Shown: piece after piece, positions 35,417 through 46,079 of the stretch
Numbering within the stretch: position 1 is the first letter of the stretch
Layout: every line of letters begins with the position of its first letter
Assembly: GCF_002240035.1 (NCBI RefSeq)
Contig: NZ_CP016397.1
Location: 1,700,501-1,764,500, forward strand
DNA from: Legionella clemsonensis
Lineage (GTDB): Bacteria; Pseudomonadota; Gammaproteobacteria; Legionellales; Legionellaceae
DNA: 64,000 bases
Reading direction: 5' to 3'
Notes under the pieces: generated by a model
Told to the model about the DNA's origin: nothing
Seen by the model: the letters and a program-made list of their open reading frames with translations, nothing else
Databases searched by the model: none
Made by a program: the position numbers and the translations under genes

Positions 35417-37396
35417 ATGACAAAAACAAAATTAACTAGCGATAGTCTTCATAATAAAAACTGCTTTCTCTATTTAAGAAATTTAAAATTAACTGATACA
35501 GTCTTGGTTCATTTTTCTCCATCACTGGCCAATAAGCTTAAGAATATCCGAGCACAGTCTGAATATAACTGCAATTTTGCCTACGCTGATGTTTACACCG
35601 ATTTTTTTACCGAAGTCGAAGGTAACATTGAAGCGATCTATGACAAACCAAGAAGTGAGAGCCTTTTAAAAACAGATGCTAAAGTCAATGATTATGATGA
35701 TTTTGTCTTTTCCGTGTATCACAATGACAATACTATTCTTGAAGAAACATTTAAAGCCATCAAAGCGATTCCACTCAATCATACTTTGACCGATACTGAA
35801 ATCCAAAAATCAATTTCCAGCGCCCTCGCAGATAAAGGAAACAAAGTTAACAAGCGCACATTGTCCCCAGCTGAAGCGGGTTCAATGCTAGGCAGATTTA
35901 CAGCAATGATTGCTGATGATTTTAAACCTCAGCACACAACCAGTCTTGCGACTGTTCGCAAATATAATTACATCAGTAAGGCACCACAATTTTATCCGCA
36001 GGAATACCGTTTTGGTACCCAAGCACAACGTGCTCAAGGCATAGAGCGAGTGAGTCCTTTTTTTGAAAGATGGTTGCAAGTAAAGCATGAAAGAGCAAAT
36101 GATAAATCAAAAATTCTCCACATTTATTTTAATAATCTAGGGCTTGACAGAACTGATACAGAGGGCAAAAAAGAACGTGCATTAACCAAAGCGCTTCATA
36201 AACTTGAAGATAATCATCCCAATATTGTGGTCATTACTCTCCCTGCAGACAAAGGTTTAATGTCCGGGACCCAATACCGAAAAACTAAAGATCGCATCAG
36301 TGCAATCGCAATTTATGATGAATTTCTTAAAATTGCACAACAGAACCCTGATGCCGAATCAGAAGTTAGAGATTTTTATATTAGTGACAAAGCACGACAA
36401 CTTATTTTCAGGGATGAATTTGATAACTACAATGATATAGAAGAAAAAAAGCAACTTGAGCAATTATTAAAGAATAGCTTTAAAGCCTTAGGGTTTGAAA
36501 ATAAATCCTTATTATCAAGCGCACAGAGGCAAGCCCTATGGTTTCATTTTATAAAATTCGAATTAACTAATCATGTTATTCAAAAGCTTCAACCGGAAAG
36601 TATTAATTTTTCATGCAAGGATGCTATTGACCGCGGTGGTGTTTCCTCTGCCTATTTCAATTTATTGAAGTCTTTTAAAACAGACACACCGATGAATCGA
36701 GAAGAATTTGAATGCGCGCTACATGCCGCACCGGCCATGGTTAAAGCACGTGGAATGAATCACCACTTGAAGACTCTTTGGAATGCAGTAGATGCTTACA
36801 TTAATGCCCACTATGAAGATTTACAAAATAATAAAGACAAAGCCTGGCTTATAGAATGGCGTGATTATAACTGCCCTCATAGTCGCATTCATGATTTACT
36901 AGACTTAAGGGTTGAACAAAGCATAAGAGAACTTCTTGCAGCCAAATCCAATCATAAGAATAATCATTATTCCGATGAAACTGCGATTGATGTGAGTCTA
37001 CGTATCCTAGAGCAAATCAGGTTACAAAAAAATATGGGTTGTAGCGGCAAACGCTTGTTACTTGAAGCAGCAGTTCGCACAACAGGGGTTACTTTAAATC
37101 CGGATACAGCAAATCTTAAAACCTATGAAGTATTGGCTGATAAACTTGCCATTCATTCACCTACCCTGCAAAAGCTGGCAGGAATTATGAAAATGCTTGC
37201 TGGTATTATTTTATATCCCCTCTCATTGGGACATTCAAAAGCGTGGATAAATTCGGGAATAGCAACCTATAAAGCCGGCGTTGAATCCAGTCAACGAAAG
37301 GAAATTCAACACGCTATGAAAGAAAAACTTCATTCTTTAAAAGAGAATTCAGACCCTGAAGAATCAATTGAAACGGATGCACAAGCATTTCATTAA
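35417..37396 (+). CDS. CX5R-motif phosphatase-like protein, candidate effector
   Basis: The 659-residue protein contains SCKDAIDRGGVSSAYF, with Cys400 and Arg406 in a CX5R P-loop of the cysteine-phosphatase type. The Lys after Cys and Asp before Arg match the CKxxxDR pattern of phosphoinositide phosphatases such as SopB and Legionella SidF/SidP. ITLPADKGLMSGTQYRKTKDR (about 275-295) and HIYFNNLGLDRTD precede it. A hydrophobic stretch near 592-608 (MLAGIILYPLSLG) might touch membranes. No signal peptide is present, and the Lys/Glu-rich C-terminus (HAMKEKLHSLKENSDPEESIE) resembles Dot/Icm secretion signals. Activity on phosphoinositides and secretion are inferred. The gene stands alone. Confidence 0.6.
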   Translation: MTKTKLTSDSLHNKNCFLYLRNLKLTDTVLVHFSPSLANKLKNIRAQSEYNCNFAYADVYTDFFTEVEGNIEAIYDKPRSESLLKTDAKVNDYDDFVFSVYHNDNTILEETFKAIKAIPLNHTLTDTEIQKSISSALADKGNKVNKRTLSPAEAGSMLGRFTAMIADDFKPQHTTSLATVRKYNYISKAPQFYPQEYRFGTQAQRAQGIERVSPFFERWLQVKHERANDKSKILHIYFNNLGLDRTDTEGKKERALTKALHKLEDNHPNIVVITLPADKGLMSGTQYRKTKDRISAIAIYDEFLKIAQQNPDAESEVRDFYISDKARQLIFRDEFDNYNDIEEKKQLEQLLKNSFKALGFENKSLLSSAQRQALWFHFIKFELTNHVIQKLQPESINFSCKDAIDRGGVSSAYFNLLKSFKTDTPMNREEFECALHAAPAMVKARGMNHHLKTLWNAVDAYINAHYEDLQNNKDKAWLIEWRDYNCPHSRIHDLLDLRVEQSIRELLAAKSNHKNNHYSDETAIDVSLRILEQIRLQKNMGCSGKRLLLEAAVRTTGVTLNPDTANLKTYEVLADKLAIHSPTLQKLAGIMKMLAGIILYPLSLGHSKAWINSGIATYKAGVESSQRKEIQHAMKEKLHSLKENSDPEESIETDAQAFH

Positions 37397-37586
37397 ATAA
37401 TCCATGACAGTTATGTAGTCGCTATTTTTTCCGCAATTAGTATAGGTCTGAATGAGGATAGCGCTGATTTATTTTGAATAAGTAATAATTTGCTCTGTGG
37501 ATAATTGACAGGCTTACAACTGCTACAATGTTGCTAAGGCTTTATTTTTCCGCTAATGTCATAAGCTTTGTAAATGGATTATAAAT

Positions 37587-38810
37587 ATGGACCATGCTTT
37601 AGAAGGATTGCTATCTTACCTTTATGCTGAAGAAAAGCACATGGTAGAGCAGTTACATCAATTTTGCGCTATCAATTCAGGGACTGAGAATTTGCCAGGT
37701 CTTGCCGTTATGTCAGAGGTGTTGGAAGCAGCATTTACCCCCCTGGCCGATGACATACAACGCTATTCACCACCTATGATTACCACTATCAATATGAAAG
37801 GCGAATCCATCAGCCAGCGTTGCGGGGATATTCTTTTCATTCGTAAGCGACCTCAACTTAAGCGCCGTATTCTCTTATGTGGACACATGGATACTGTTTT
37901 TGCGGCCGCTAATCCTTTTCAACATCTAACCTATATTAATAAAAATCATTTAAATGGTCCGGGCGTTGCTGATATGAAGGGCGGACTTATCATTATACTT
38001 CATGCCCTCACTGCGTTTGAAAAGCTAGGCATTGCCAACCAATTGGGCTGGGATGTAGTCATTAATGCTGATGAAGAAATAGGCTCACCAGCCTCCAGTA
38101 CTTTCTTTGATGAAATTGCCATGAATTATCAGGCAGCTTTACTCTATGAGCCAGCGATGGATCCGGAAGGCACCTTAGCGAAAAATCGTCGGGGAAGCGG
38201 TAAATTAACACTTATCGCCACAGGAAAAACAGCCCATGCCGGAAGATCCTTTTACAAAGGAAGAAATGCAATTAGTTATTTGGCTGAGGCTATTGTTGCC
38301 ATTCATGCTCTTAACGGTCTTCGCGAAGACGTTACCGTCAATGTAGGTAAAATTGCAGGAGGAGAGGCCTTAAATGTAGTGCCTGACAAAGCAGTGGCCA
38401 AATTAGATATTCGTATTGCAAAACCTGAAGATGAGCAATGGGTAAGAAATCAACTGAATACCATCATCACTAAACTGAAGCGTGAAGATTATTCAATAAC
38501 TATTCAAGGCAGCTTTGGACGACCTGTAAAGCGCATTTGTCCTGCCACTGAAAAATTATTTTCTCGTATACAGCAGGTAGGACGTTTGCTTAATTTAGTG
38601 ATTAACTGGGAAGATAGTGGTGGCTGCTGTGATGGTAACAATCTTGCTCACCATGGATTAGCAGTTATTGATACTCTGGGCGTTCGAGGAGGAAATATTC
38701 ATAGTCCTGATGAATATATTTTACTGGACAGTCTAATCGAACGGACAGCGCTTAGCGCTCTTTTATTACAGAATTTAGCTCAGGGTGGGCTTGAGGAACT
38801 ACACCCATGA
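37587..38810 (+). CDS. M20-family metallohydrolase of the ast operon
   Basis: The 407-residue protein has the two-zinc M20 motifs: LLCGHMDTVF, GPGVADMKGGL, NADEEIGSPAS (Glu as general base), YEPAMDPEGTLAKNRRGSG and a C-terminal GGNIHSPDEYI. The insert dimerisation domain with GKTAHAGRSFYKGRNAI is also typical, as in carboxypeptidase G2 and DapE/ArgE enzymes. Its stop codon overlaps the astA start (ATGA), and astD and astB follow, so it belongs to arginine catabolism. The normal last enzyme, the M14 hydrolase AstE, is not in the window. Because M20 enzymes include succinyl-diaminopimelate desuccinylase, desuccinylation is a reasonable guess. Confidence 0.82.
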   Translation: MDHALEGLLSYLYAEEKHMVEQLHQFCAINSGTENLPGLAVMSEVLEAAFTPLADDIQRYSPPMITTINMKGESISQRCGDILFIRKRPQLKRRILLCGHMDTVFAAANPFQHLTYINKNHLNGPGVADMKGGLIIILHALTAFEKLGIANQLGWDVVINADEEIGSPASSTFFDEIAMNYQAALLYEPAMDPEGTLAKNRRGSGKLTLIATGKTAHAGRSFYKGRNAISYLAEAIVAIHALNGLREDVTVNVGKIAGGEALNVVPDKAVAKLDIRIAKPEDEQWVRNQLNTIITKLKREDYSITIQGSFGRPVKRICPATEKLFSRIQQVGRLLNLVINWEDSGGCCDGNNLAHHGLAVIDTLGVRGGNIHSPDEYILLDSLIERTALSALLLQNLAQGGLEELHP

Positions 38811-39880
38811 TGTTATTTCGCAGCATTCGTGAATCTGATTTGCAGGCCATTCATCAGCTGGCTGAACATAGTGGCATCGGCATGACAACTCTTCCTAAAG
38901 ATAAAGAAGTACTGCAGAAAAGACTTACATGGGCCTGCTCCTCCTTTCAAAAAATGGTAAACCAACCAGTAAGTGAATATTATTTATTTGTGCTTGAAGA
39001 CCCTGCAACAGGGAAAATAGTTGGTACTTCAGCAATAGAGGCAGCTATCGGCTATGAAATGCCTTTTTACTCTTATAAAATTTTAAAAAGAACACGTATT
39101 TGTTATTCACTTAATATTCGAAGTGATTATGATGTATTAAGTTTGGTTAATGATAATCAAGGGCGTAGCGAAATTTGTACACTTTTTCTCGAGCCTGAAT
39201 ATCGGCACAGCAATAATGGATTGCTTCTTTCTCGAGCAAGATTTTTATTTATGGCCAACTATCCCAATCGCTTTGCCTCTACAGTAATTGCTGAAATGCG
39301 TGGGATATCTGATGAGGAAGGACATTCTCCCTTTTGGGATAATGTAGGGCGTCATTTTTTTCATATGCCTTTTCCAGAGGCTGATCGTTTAACAATTTCA
39401 ACCAATAAGCAATTCATTGCGGATTTAATGCCAAGAAACCCTCTTTACGTCAAGCTACTCGCACCAGAGGCACAGGCTGTAATCGGTAAACCCCATCAAT
39501 CCACAGTTCCGGCAATGAATATCCTTATGAGAGAAGGATTTCGCTATAATTCCTATATTGATATTTTTGATGCTGGCCCTACCATTGAAGCACCACGTCA
39601 GCAAATTCGAACCATTGCCAGCAGTCAAGTAATGACCGTTAAAAACATTAGTGATGAGGTAAGCTCCAAGCGATTTTTATTAGCCAATACCAGACTGGAT
39701 TTTCGCGCTACTATTAGCCAGGCAGTTTTTAATGCACAACAAAGCTCTTGTATTCTCAGTAAGGAAACAGCAGAACTGTTAGCTGTCAAACAAGGTGACT
39801 GTGTGCGCCTGGCTCCATTGAAAATTGAGGAACCAACTATTTACAGTGAGTCAAAGAATGAGAACAAGCCATCAAAGTAA
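38807..39880 (+). CDS. astA: Arginine N-succinyltransferase
   Basis: The 357-residue protein shows AstA signatures: [26 protein letters not shown], then [48 protein letters not shown] and [27 protein letters not shown]. It transfers succinyl from succinyl-CoA to arginine, the first step of the AST pathway. Two ATGs (38807 and 38810) overlap the stop of the M20 gene. The last 40 residues run past the usual end (E. coli AstA 344) and overlap the astD start. It has a single N-acetyltransferase-like (GNAT-related) fold. Confidence 0.92.
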   Translation: MMLFRSIRESDLQAIHQLAEHSGIGMTTLPKDKEVLQKRLTWACSSFQKMVNQPVSEYYLFVLEDPATGKIVGTSAIEAAIGYEMPFYSYKILKRTRICYSLNIRSDYDVLSLVNDNQGRSEICTLFLEPEYRHSNNGLLLSRARFLFMANYPNRFASTVIAEMRGISDEEGHSPFWDNVGRHFFHMPFPEADRLTISTNKQFIADLMPRNPLYVKLLAPEAQAVIGKPHQSTVPAMNILMREGFRYNSYIDIFDAGPTIEAPRQQIRTIASSQVMTVKNISDEVSSKRFLLANTRLDFRATISQAVFNAQQSSCILSKETAELLAVKQGDCVRLAPLKIEEPTIYSESKNENKPSK

Positions 39881-41345
39881 TACTGCAATTCATTATATCG
39901 GCGGCAACTGGATGCAGGGGAAAGGAGAGGTTTTTTATTCCAAAAATCCCGCTGATGGCAGTATTGTCTGGCAGGGAAATCACGCCACTGCCGAAGAAAT
40001 TACGGCGGCTTGTGAAGCAGCTCATATAGCACTGCCAAGCTGGGCCTCCTTAAGTGTTTCAGCCCGAGCAGCTTATCTGCAAAATTTTGCCAAAGAAGTG
40101 AGTGCCAGGCAGCAAGAATTGGCTTATTTGATTGCTTTGGAGACCGGAAAACCATTATGGGAAGCAAAAACGGAGGTAAATTCTGTTATTGCCAAGATTA
40201 ATTTATCAATGGAAGCTTATCAGGAGCGCACCAGTGAAAAATGCTTTAATACAGCTGACGCGCAAGCCTATCTTCGCTACAAGCCTCACGGCGTCGTCGC
40301 TGTTCTGGGCGCCTTCAATTTTCCCGCACATTTAAGCAATGGTCATATAGTGCCTGCTCTTTTAGCCGGAAATACCATTCTTTATAAACCTAGTGAATTA
40401 GCCCCTGCTGTGGCCCAATTTATTACTCAGTGCTGGCATGAAAGCGGTTTGCCTCAAGGTGTCATCAATTGTATTCAGGGAGGAATTCATTCCAGCAAAA
40501 CCCTATTATCAGCTGATATTCAAGGCGTTTATTTTACCGGGAGCTATAAAGCGGGTAAATCTATTCATCAGTATTTTAGCGGGCGCCCTGATGTCATACT
40601 GGCACTTGAAATGGGCGGAAACAACCCATTAATCATTGATAAAGTGACTACTATCGATGCTGCAGTTTATCAAACTTTATTATCGACAATGATTACCACC
40701 GGACAACGCTGCACCTGTGCAAGACGCCTTTTTATTCCCAATAATACCAGTGGAGATAAATTTTTATCACGGCTTATTCAAGCTTGTGAGCAACTAAAGA
40801 TAGCGCCTTTTACACATAAACCAGAACCTTTTATGGGCCCTGTAATTGACTATGAGCATGCACTTAATCATTTAAAAGCTCAGGAACATTTGATTAAATT
40901 AGGTGGTAGACCTTTACTTAAAATGGCTTTGATGGAAGAGAATACCGGCTTTCTCTCACCTGGTCTTATTGATATGACTGGCATTGCTGAAGTACCTGAT
41001 GAAGAAATTTTTGCGCCAATAAGTCAAATTTACAGGTATGAAACGTTTGATGAAGCATTGGTTATGGCAAATCACACGCGCTATGGCTTATCCGCTGGCT
41101 TGCTGAGCGACAGCAAAAAAAATTACCAAAAATTTTATCATACTATTCGTGCGGGCTTAATTAATTGGAATCGACCTACTACAGGAGCAGCCAGCAGTCT
41201 TCCTTTTGGTGGGATTGGCTGCAGCGGGAACCATCGTCCCAGCGCTTATTTCGCAGCAGATTACTGTGCTTATCCCATTGCAAGTTTAGAACAATCAGAA
41301 TTAACCTCACCGTCGCAATTGCTACCTGGAATTCAATTGGAATAA
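39858..41345 (+). CDS. astD: Succinylglutamate-semialdehyde dehydrogenase
   Basis: The ATG at 39858 is chosen because the AstD match starts at [21 protein letters not shown]; a TTG at 39825 would add 11 residues. The protein has 495 residues with NAD-binding [19 protein letters not shown] (general base Glu) and catalytic Cys in [15 protein letters not shown]. It oxidises N-succinylglutamate semialdehyde to N-succinylglutamate. The start lies 23 bases inside astA, so the genes are coupled. The order astA-astD-astB matches enterobacterial clusters, except that the transaminase gene astC is not here. Confidence 0.93.
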   Translation: MRTSHQSNTAIHYIGGNWMQGKGEVFYSKNPADGSIVWQGNHATAEEITAACEAAHIALPSWASLSVSARAAYLQNFAKEVSARQQELAYLIALETGKPLWEAKTEVNSVIAKINLSMEAYQERTSEKCFNTADAQAYLRYKPHGVVAVLGAFNFPAHLSNGHIVPALLAGNTILYKPSELAPAVAQFITQCWHESGLPQGVINCIQGGIHSSKTLLSADIQGVYFTGSYKAGKSIHQYFSGRPDVILALEMGGNNPLIIDKVTTIDAAVYQTLLSTMITTGQRCTCARRLFIPNNTSGDKFLSRLIQACEQLKIAPFTHKPEPFMGPVIDYEHALNHLKAQEHLIKLGGRPLLKMALMEENTGFLSPGLIDMTGIAEVPDEEIFAPISQIYRYETFDEALVMANHTRYGLSAGLLSDSKKNYQKFYHTIRAGLINWNRPTTGAASSLPFGGIGCSGNHRPSAYFAADYCAYPIASLEQSELTSPSQLLPGIQLE

Positions 41346-41349
41346 CAAC

Positions 41350-42714
41350 ATGGCTGTTTTTGAATTAAATATGGATGGATTAGTGGGGCCAACTCATCAT
41401 TATGCGGGGCTGGCAGCAGGCAATTTGGCATCAACAAACAATGCCTTAAGTTTCTCAAACCCGCAAGCCGCCGCACTTCAAGGGCTTGCTAAAATGCGTT
41501 TATTGCATAAATTAGGGCTAAAGCAAGCCGTATTGCCTCCTCATCAACGGCCTAATTTGCAGTTACTTTATCAACTTGGCTTCAGTGGAAATGCTGCTCA
41601 ACAAATCACAAAGGCACATCAAACTGCCCCTGAACTACTTAGCGCTTGTTATTCTGCCTCAAGTATGTGGACTGCCAATGCCGCGACAGTATCTGCAAGT
41701 CTTGATACATCCGATAGCCGCGTTCATTTCACAGCAGCAAATTTAATTGGCAATTTACATCGTCATCAAGAGGCTGATTTTTCCAGTGATTTGTTAAAAT
41801 ATCTATTCGCAAATGAGCAATACTTCCAGCATCATCCCTTATTACCCAGAAGTTATACTACCGGGGATGAGGGTGCAGCCAATCACAATCGACTTTGCAA
41901 AAGCCACAATAATCCAGGAATTACTCTTTTTGTCTACGGCAAAAAAGGATTGACCAAGACTACTCTTGAAGGACCGATGAGGTATCCGGCCAGACAAACT
42001 CTGGAAGCGTCACAGGCAATTGCTCGAGCCCATTTATTAGCCCCAGAGCGAGTTATTTTTGCTTGTCAAAATCCTCTAGTCATTGATCAAGGAGTATTTC
42101 ACAATGATGTAATTGGGGTTGCCAATGAATCTGTATTATTAATTCATGAGGAGGCTTGGCTTAAACAAGCCAGTATTTTACAAGAACTCCAAAGAAAAGC
42201 GGATTTTTCTGTGACTATAATAGAAATTAAACAGGAACAACTGACTGTCGCTGAAGCAGTGAATACTTATCTTTTTAATTCACAATTAGTCACATTACCA
42301 AGCACAGGCAATCAAATTCAGATGGCTTTAATTGCACCCATTGAGTGTCAAATCAATGAACGCGCCAAATCCGTCATTGATAATCTTATTGCAGATAATT
42401 CGAATCCTATTGTTGCCGTACATTTTCTGGATTTAAAACAAAGCATGCGAAATGGAGGTGGTCCTGCATGCCTTCGTTTACGTGTGCCTTTAAATCACTC
42501 CGAGCTTCAAGCCATGCATCAAGGTGTTTTAATTACTGAAACACTATTAATCGAATTGGAGGCTTGGGTTAAGCGCCACTATCGTTTTCAATTACATGCG
42601 AATGATTTGGCAGATCCCTTATTTATTAATGAAAATTTAACGGCTTTGGATGAATTAACTCAGATTTTGGCCTTGGGTTCTATTTATCCTTTTCAATGTG
42701 AGACCAGTCTCTGA
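41350..42714 (+). CDS. astB: N-succinylarginine dihydrolase
   Basis: The 454-residue protein begins with the AstB signature [25 protein letters not shown] and continues with [45 protein letters not shown] and the C-terminal catalytic region [16 protein letters not shown] (active-site Cys). Size matches E. coli AstB (447). It hydrolyses succinylarginine to succinylornithine, CO2 and two ammonia. It starts four bases after astD. Its stop TGA overlaps the start of the next gene by one base. Confidence 0.95.
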   Translation: MAVFELNMDGLVGPTHHYAGLAAGNLASTNNALSFSNPQAAALQGLAKMRLLHKLGLKQAVLPPHQRPNLQLLYQLGFSGNAAQQITKAHQTAPELLSACYSASSMWTANAATVSASLDTSDSRVHFTAANLIGNLHRHQEADFSSDLLKYLFANEQYFQHHPLLPRSYTTGDEGAANHNRLCKSHNNPGITLFVYGKKGLTKTTLEGPMRYPARQTLEASQAIARAHLLAPERVIFACQNPLVIDQGVFHNDVIGVANESVLLIHEEAWLKQASILQELQRKADFSVTIIEIKQEQLTVAEAVNTYLFNSQLVTLPSTGNQIQMALIAPIECQINERAKSVIDNLIADNSNPIVAVHFLDLKQSMRNGGGPACLRLRVPLNHSELQAMHQGVLITETLLIELEAWVKRHYRFQLHANDLADPLFINENLTALDELTQILALGSIYPFQCETSL

Positions 42715-43445
42715 TGTGGAAAACGCTTTGGGGTGCTTGTGTTCATGAATCGACCAGCGGCATACGTGTTTACCAAAATTTTTTATTCCGTTGGCTAAAA
42801 TTCAAAGGCACTACTCTCCAAACACTTTTAAATCGATATTTTCCGCATCGTCCTGGCCTGTACTATGTAAACTCTCTTACTTTATTTGTGCGCTTAAGTC
42901 CAGGCAGTTGCTGCATGCTTGGGCTCGGTGGTGCTGGCGTTGCTCATGCCCTTTCTCCGTTTCATCAGGTGAAACTTACAGCGGTGGAATACGATGGCGA
43001 AGTCATTAATATTGCAAAACAGTTCTTCAGGGTTAATGAGCTTAGCAACCTGGAAATTATTCATGGAGACGCTCAAGCATTCGCGATGCAGACGAATAAA
43101 CAATTTCAACATGTCCTTGTGGATCTGTTTACCCATGATGTTTTTCCATCTCAATGTAATACCGAAGAATTTTTCTATCATTGCAAACGAATGTTAACCA
43201 CAAACGGTATTCTCGCTGTTAACTTGGCTAATCGCAGCGAACAATGGCCTATATTTCAACTCATCCGGAAAAATTTCCACAATTCTACTTTGGCCGTTTC
43301 AGTTAAAAAATCAGCAAATATTATTATCTTTGCCACAAAGCATAAGTCAGCAAATTATTTAATAGACGTGCTTAAACAACATAAACAACTCAAGAATCTT
43401 TTTTGGGATGAGAAATGGGGATGTGTTGCAGAATTAAAACATTAA
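42714..43445 (+). CDS. Spermidine-synthase-like SAM methyltransferase-fold protein
   Basis: The 243-residue protein has the polyamine-synthase Rossmann core: CCMLGLGGAGVAHALSPF, then LTAVEYDGEVINIAKQFF, NLEIIHGDAQAFAM and FQHVLVDLFTHDVFPSQCNTEEFFYHCKRML. The N-terminal substrate domain of SpeE is shortened and lacks its full set of motifs, so it may be a related methyltransferase rather than a true spermidine synthase. It overlaps astB by one base and ends the operon. A link between arginine breakdown and polyamine-like metabolism is suggested by position only. Confidence 0.72.
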   Translation: MWKTLWGACVHESTSGIRVYQNFLFRWLKFKGTTLQTLLNRYFPHRPGLYYVNSLTLFVRLSPGSCCMLGLGGAGVAHALSPFHQVKLTAVEYDGEVINIAKQFFRVNELSNLEIIHGDAQAFAMQTNKQFQHVLVDLFTHDVFPSQCNTEEFFYHCKRMLTTNGILAVNLANRSEQWPIFQLIRKNFHNSTLAVSVKKSANIIIFATKHKSANYLIDVLKQHKQLKNLFWDEKWGCVAELKH

Positions 43446-43532
43446 ATATTCGCGATTAATTAAGCTTATCCGTGAAAAAGGTAATTATTAATACTATAGT
43501 AAAATTACCAATCACCGATTTAAAAGCATTTT

Positions 43533-43667
43533 ATGAATAAATCCCTCAAGCAGAAAAACTTAAAAAAAGACAAACAAGAGAAAAAAATTTCGCCCCAAAA
43601 ATTGACTGACGTCAGTGGTGGAAGATTTACTCCAGGAGGTAGACTACCTGGTCAAGGTAGTTCCTAA
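43533..43667 (+). CDS. Small peptide with double-glycine-type leader
   Basis: A 44-codon frame encodes a Lys-rich N-terminal leader (residues 1-30) that ends in QKLTDVSGG, then a 14-residue core RFTPGGRLPGQGSS. Leu at -7, Val at -4 and Gly-Gly at -2/-1 match the double-glycine leader pattern processed by peptidase-containing ABC exporters of bacteriocins and microcin-like peptides. No exporter, modification enzyme or immunity gene is adjacent, and no clear ribosome-binding site is seen, so expression is unproven. It follows the ast operon by 87 bases on the same strand. It could also be a chance frame or an ordinary small basic protein. Confidence 0.4.
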   Translation: MNKSLKQKNLKKDKQEKKISPQKLTDVSGGRFTPGGRLPGQGSS

Positions 43668-43716
43668 CGCTGATGTAGTCTCTTGTTGCAATAGGACAGT
43701 CAAGTTTGCCCAGGGT

Positions 43717-43740
43717 GTTAGGGTCGAAAGCGACCCCAAC
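43717..43740. repeat. GGGTCG hairpin, copy 2
   Basis: GTTAGGGTCG-AAAG-CGACCCCAAC pairs over ten positions with one mismatch. The core repeats the hairpin at 32944-32961. It lies between convergent genes and could serve as a terminator or be a small dispersed repeat. Confidence 0.5.
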
Positions 43741-43839
43741 TAAACCATGCGTACTGCTACTATTAGAGTAGGAGCCTGTCTTCTATCTAACGTGATTAAG
43801 CGAAGACAGTTATTTTCCCAATACTCACCTGTCCAGGAA

Positions 43840-44397
43840 TTAAACTTCCATCAAATCCTTTTCTTTTTCAACCAACAGAGCATCAACCTCTGCGATGTAT
43901 TTATCGGTTAATTTTTGAATCACCTCACTCGCACGACGCTCATCATCTTCCGAGATTTCCTTTGCTTTAACCAAGTCTTTAAGATGGTTATTGGCATCAC
44001 GACGGATATTCCGAATAGCAACTCGTCCTTGCTCACCTTCTCCTCTTACCACGCGAATCATTTCTTTACGGCGCTCTTCAGTCAGAGGAGGCATGGGAAC
44101 ACGAATCGCATTTCCAGCTGTTGCCGGATTTAATCCTAAATCAGAGGTTAAAATTGCCTTCTCCACAGCCGCAACGATTGACTTTTCCCATGGAGTAACC
44201 AATAAGGTACGAGAGTCACTAACGGTAATATTAGCGACCTGGTTCAAAGGCGTAGAGTTACCATAATAGTCGACTTGAACATGATCCAAAAGACTAGGAT
44301 TAGCACGACCCGTGCGAATTTTAGTTAAATCATTTTGTAGTGTTTCGACTGTTTTCTTCATACGCTTTTCAGCGTCCTGCTTGATATCATTGATCAT
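43840..44397 (-). CDS. frr: Ribosome recycling factor
   Basis: The 185-residue protein is a textbook [30 protein letters not shown], then [16 protein letters not shown], the [16 protein letters not shown] signature and [14 protein letters not shown]. It splits post-termination ribosomes together with EF-G. Its start overlaps the end of pyrH by 11 bases, and it is the last gene of rpsB-tsf-pyrH-frr, all on the minus strand. Confidence 0.97.
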   Translation of the reverse strand: MINDIKQDAEKRMKKTVETLQNDLTKIRTGRANPSLLDHVQVDYYGNSTPLNQVANITVSDSRTLLVTPWEKSIVAAVEKAILTSDLGLNPATAGNAIRVPMPPLTEERRKEMIRVVRGEGEQGRVAIRNIRRDANNHLKDLVKAKEISEDDERRASEVIQKLTDKYIAEVDALLVEKEKDLMEV

Positions 44398-45130
44398 GGT
44401 TTGCTCCTACTATGGTTCCAACCCGTTCACCGAGAACTATTTTCTTCAGCGCATTTGGAGCTGCCATATCAAACACCTGAAGCGGCATTCCGTGATCCTG
44501 GCATAAACAAATGGCCGTCGAATCCATTACCTCCAATCCTTCTCGTAACACTTGCTTGTAAGTTAAATAATCATAACGAACCGCATCAGGGTTTTTAAGA
44601 GGATCTGCCGAATAGATTCCATCAACTTTTGTTGCTTTTAATACAACATCAGCACCTACCTCGATTGCTCTTAAACAGGCTGCAGAATCGGTAGTAAAAA
44701 ATGGATTGCCTGTACCCGCCGCAAAAATGACCACATGACCATTACGTAGATGAGTGATGGCCTTGCGTCGATGATAGGGATCTACAATTCCCAATATGGG
44801 AATCGCAGACATGATACGTGCAGGCAAATCAATACGCTCTAAAGCATCACGTAAAGCCAAAGCATTCATTACTGTCGCAAGCATACCCATGTGATCGCCT
44901 GTTACGCGCCCGAGACCAGCCTCCGATAACGCCTTACCGCGAAACAAATTACCACCACCAATGACTATGCCGACTTCAACTTCCATACGAATTAGTTCGG
45001 CAACATCTTTGGCCATACGGTCAAGAATTGATGGATCAATACCAAATTGTACTTTCCCCATCAATGCTTCACCACTGTACTTTAGCAAAATGCGCTTATA
45101 TTTTAATTGCGACTGACTGGAATTCATCAT
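44387..45130 (-). CDS. pyrH: UMP kinase
   Basis: The 247-residue protein has bacterial UMP kinase motifs: [50 protein letters not shown] and [26 protein letters not shown]. It converts UMP to UDP. The start ATG overlaps the tsf stop (TAATG); a second ATG follows one codon later (45127). Order and coupling match the conserved rpsB-tsf-pyrH-frr operon. Confidence 0.97.
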   Translation of the reverse strand: MMNSSQSQLKYKRILLKYSGEALMGKVQFGIDPSILDRMAKDVAELIRMEVEVGIVIGGGNLFRGKALSEAGLGRVTGDHMGMLATVMNALALRDALERIDLPARIMSAIPILGIVDPYHRRKAITHLRNGHVVIFAAGTGNPFFTTDSAACLRAIEVGADVVLKATKVDGIYSADPLKNPDAVRYDYLTYKQVLREGLEVMDSTAICLCQDHGMPLQVFDMAAPNALKKIVLGERVGTIVGANHDQ

Positions 45131-46008
45131 TACTCACGAACCTGAGCCATTACTTCTTCAACAAAATTATCCTCTTTTTTCTCAATCCCTTCACCGACTT
45201 CAAAGCGAGTAAAGGAAATCACTTCAGCATTTTTTTCCTTTAACAATTGACCCACTTTTTTATTAGGATCTTTAACATATGGCTGACCTAAAAGACTAAC
45301 TTCATCAACAAACTTATTGATACGGCCTTCGATCATTTTATCAATAATTTCCTGTGGCTTACCGCTTTCACGAGCCTGAGCAGTAAAAATTTCCCGCTCA
45401 TTTTCAATTGCCTCAGCAGAAACTTGATCACGATTAACAACCATAGGACGGCTGGCAGCAATATGCATAGCGATATCTTTTGCAAGCGCCTCATCACCAT
45501 TTTTCATATTGACGAGAACACCAATGCGGCTACCATGCAGATAATGACCAATTACACCATCAGAAGACATTCTTTCAATACGACGCAACTTAATATTTTC
45601 ACCAATTTTGGCAACAAGCTCTTGTCTTGCCTGTTCGACGGTCAGATTGCTACCCAACATGGTTTGATTGGATAATTCTTCAATATTGGCAGCCGAAGAA
45701 GTCAGTGCAGTTTCGCTAACTTTCGTTGCAAAGTTTGTAAAATTCTCATCACGAGCAACGAAATCAGTTTCGCTGTTAATTTCAAGCATTACTGCTGAAC
45801 GACTATCCGCAGAGCGAGCAATAACAATAACACCTTCTGCGGCGACACGATCGGCTTTTTTATCTGCTTTAGCTTGACCAGCTTTACGCATTTCAACAAT
45901 TGCCTGTTCGATATCACCGTTAGTTGCGATCAGAAATTTTTTACACTCCATCATTCCCGCACCAGTACGCTCTCTTAATTGCATTACTAATGAAGCACTA
46001 ATTGACAT
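45130..46008 (-). CDS. tsf: Translation elongation factor Ts
   Basis: Starting at ATG 46008 ([26 protein letters not shown]) the protein has 292 residues; the in-frame codon at 46023 adds an unlikely MEGWI. The [16 protein letters not shown] motif and the [12 protein letters not shown] segment are EF-Ts signatures. It catalyses GDP/GTP exchange on EF-Tu. It follows rpsB after 71 bases. Confidence 0.97.
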   Translation of the reverse strand: MSISASLVMQLRERTGAGMMECKKFLIATNGDIEQAIVEMRKAGQAKADKKADRVAAEGVIVIARSADSRSAVMLEINSETDFVARDENFTNFATKVSETALTSSAANIEELSNQTMLGSNLTVEQARQELVAKIGENIKLRRIERMSSDGVIGHYLHGSRIGVLVNMKNGDEALAKDIAMHIAASRPMVVNRDQVSAEAIENEREIFTAQARESGKPQEIIDKMIEGRINKFVDEVSLLGQPYVKDPNKKVGQLLKEKNAEVISFTRFEVGEGIEKKEDNFVEEVMAQVRE

Positions 46009-46079
46009 AATCCACCCCTCCACATAACAAAAAGGGGGTACGTCAATAAATCAACGCCCCCCTCTCTTTTAAAAGTTAA

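Larger units (their letters stand above)
43446..43839. other. Interval between the ast operon and frr
   Basis: These 394 bases contain a 44-codon gene with a double-glycine-type leader (43533-43667) and a GGGTCG hairpin (43717-43740). The rest shows nothing recognisable. Confidence 0.6.

Noticed and set aside
42714..43445. Calling the last ast-operon gene speE
   Set aside because: The N-terminal substrate domain is reduced and polyamine-binding residues are not all evident, so only spermidine-synthase-like is supported.
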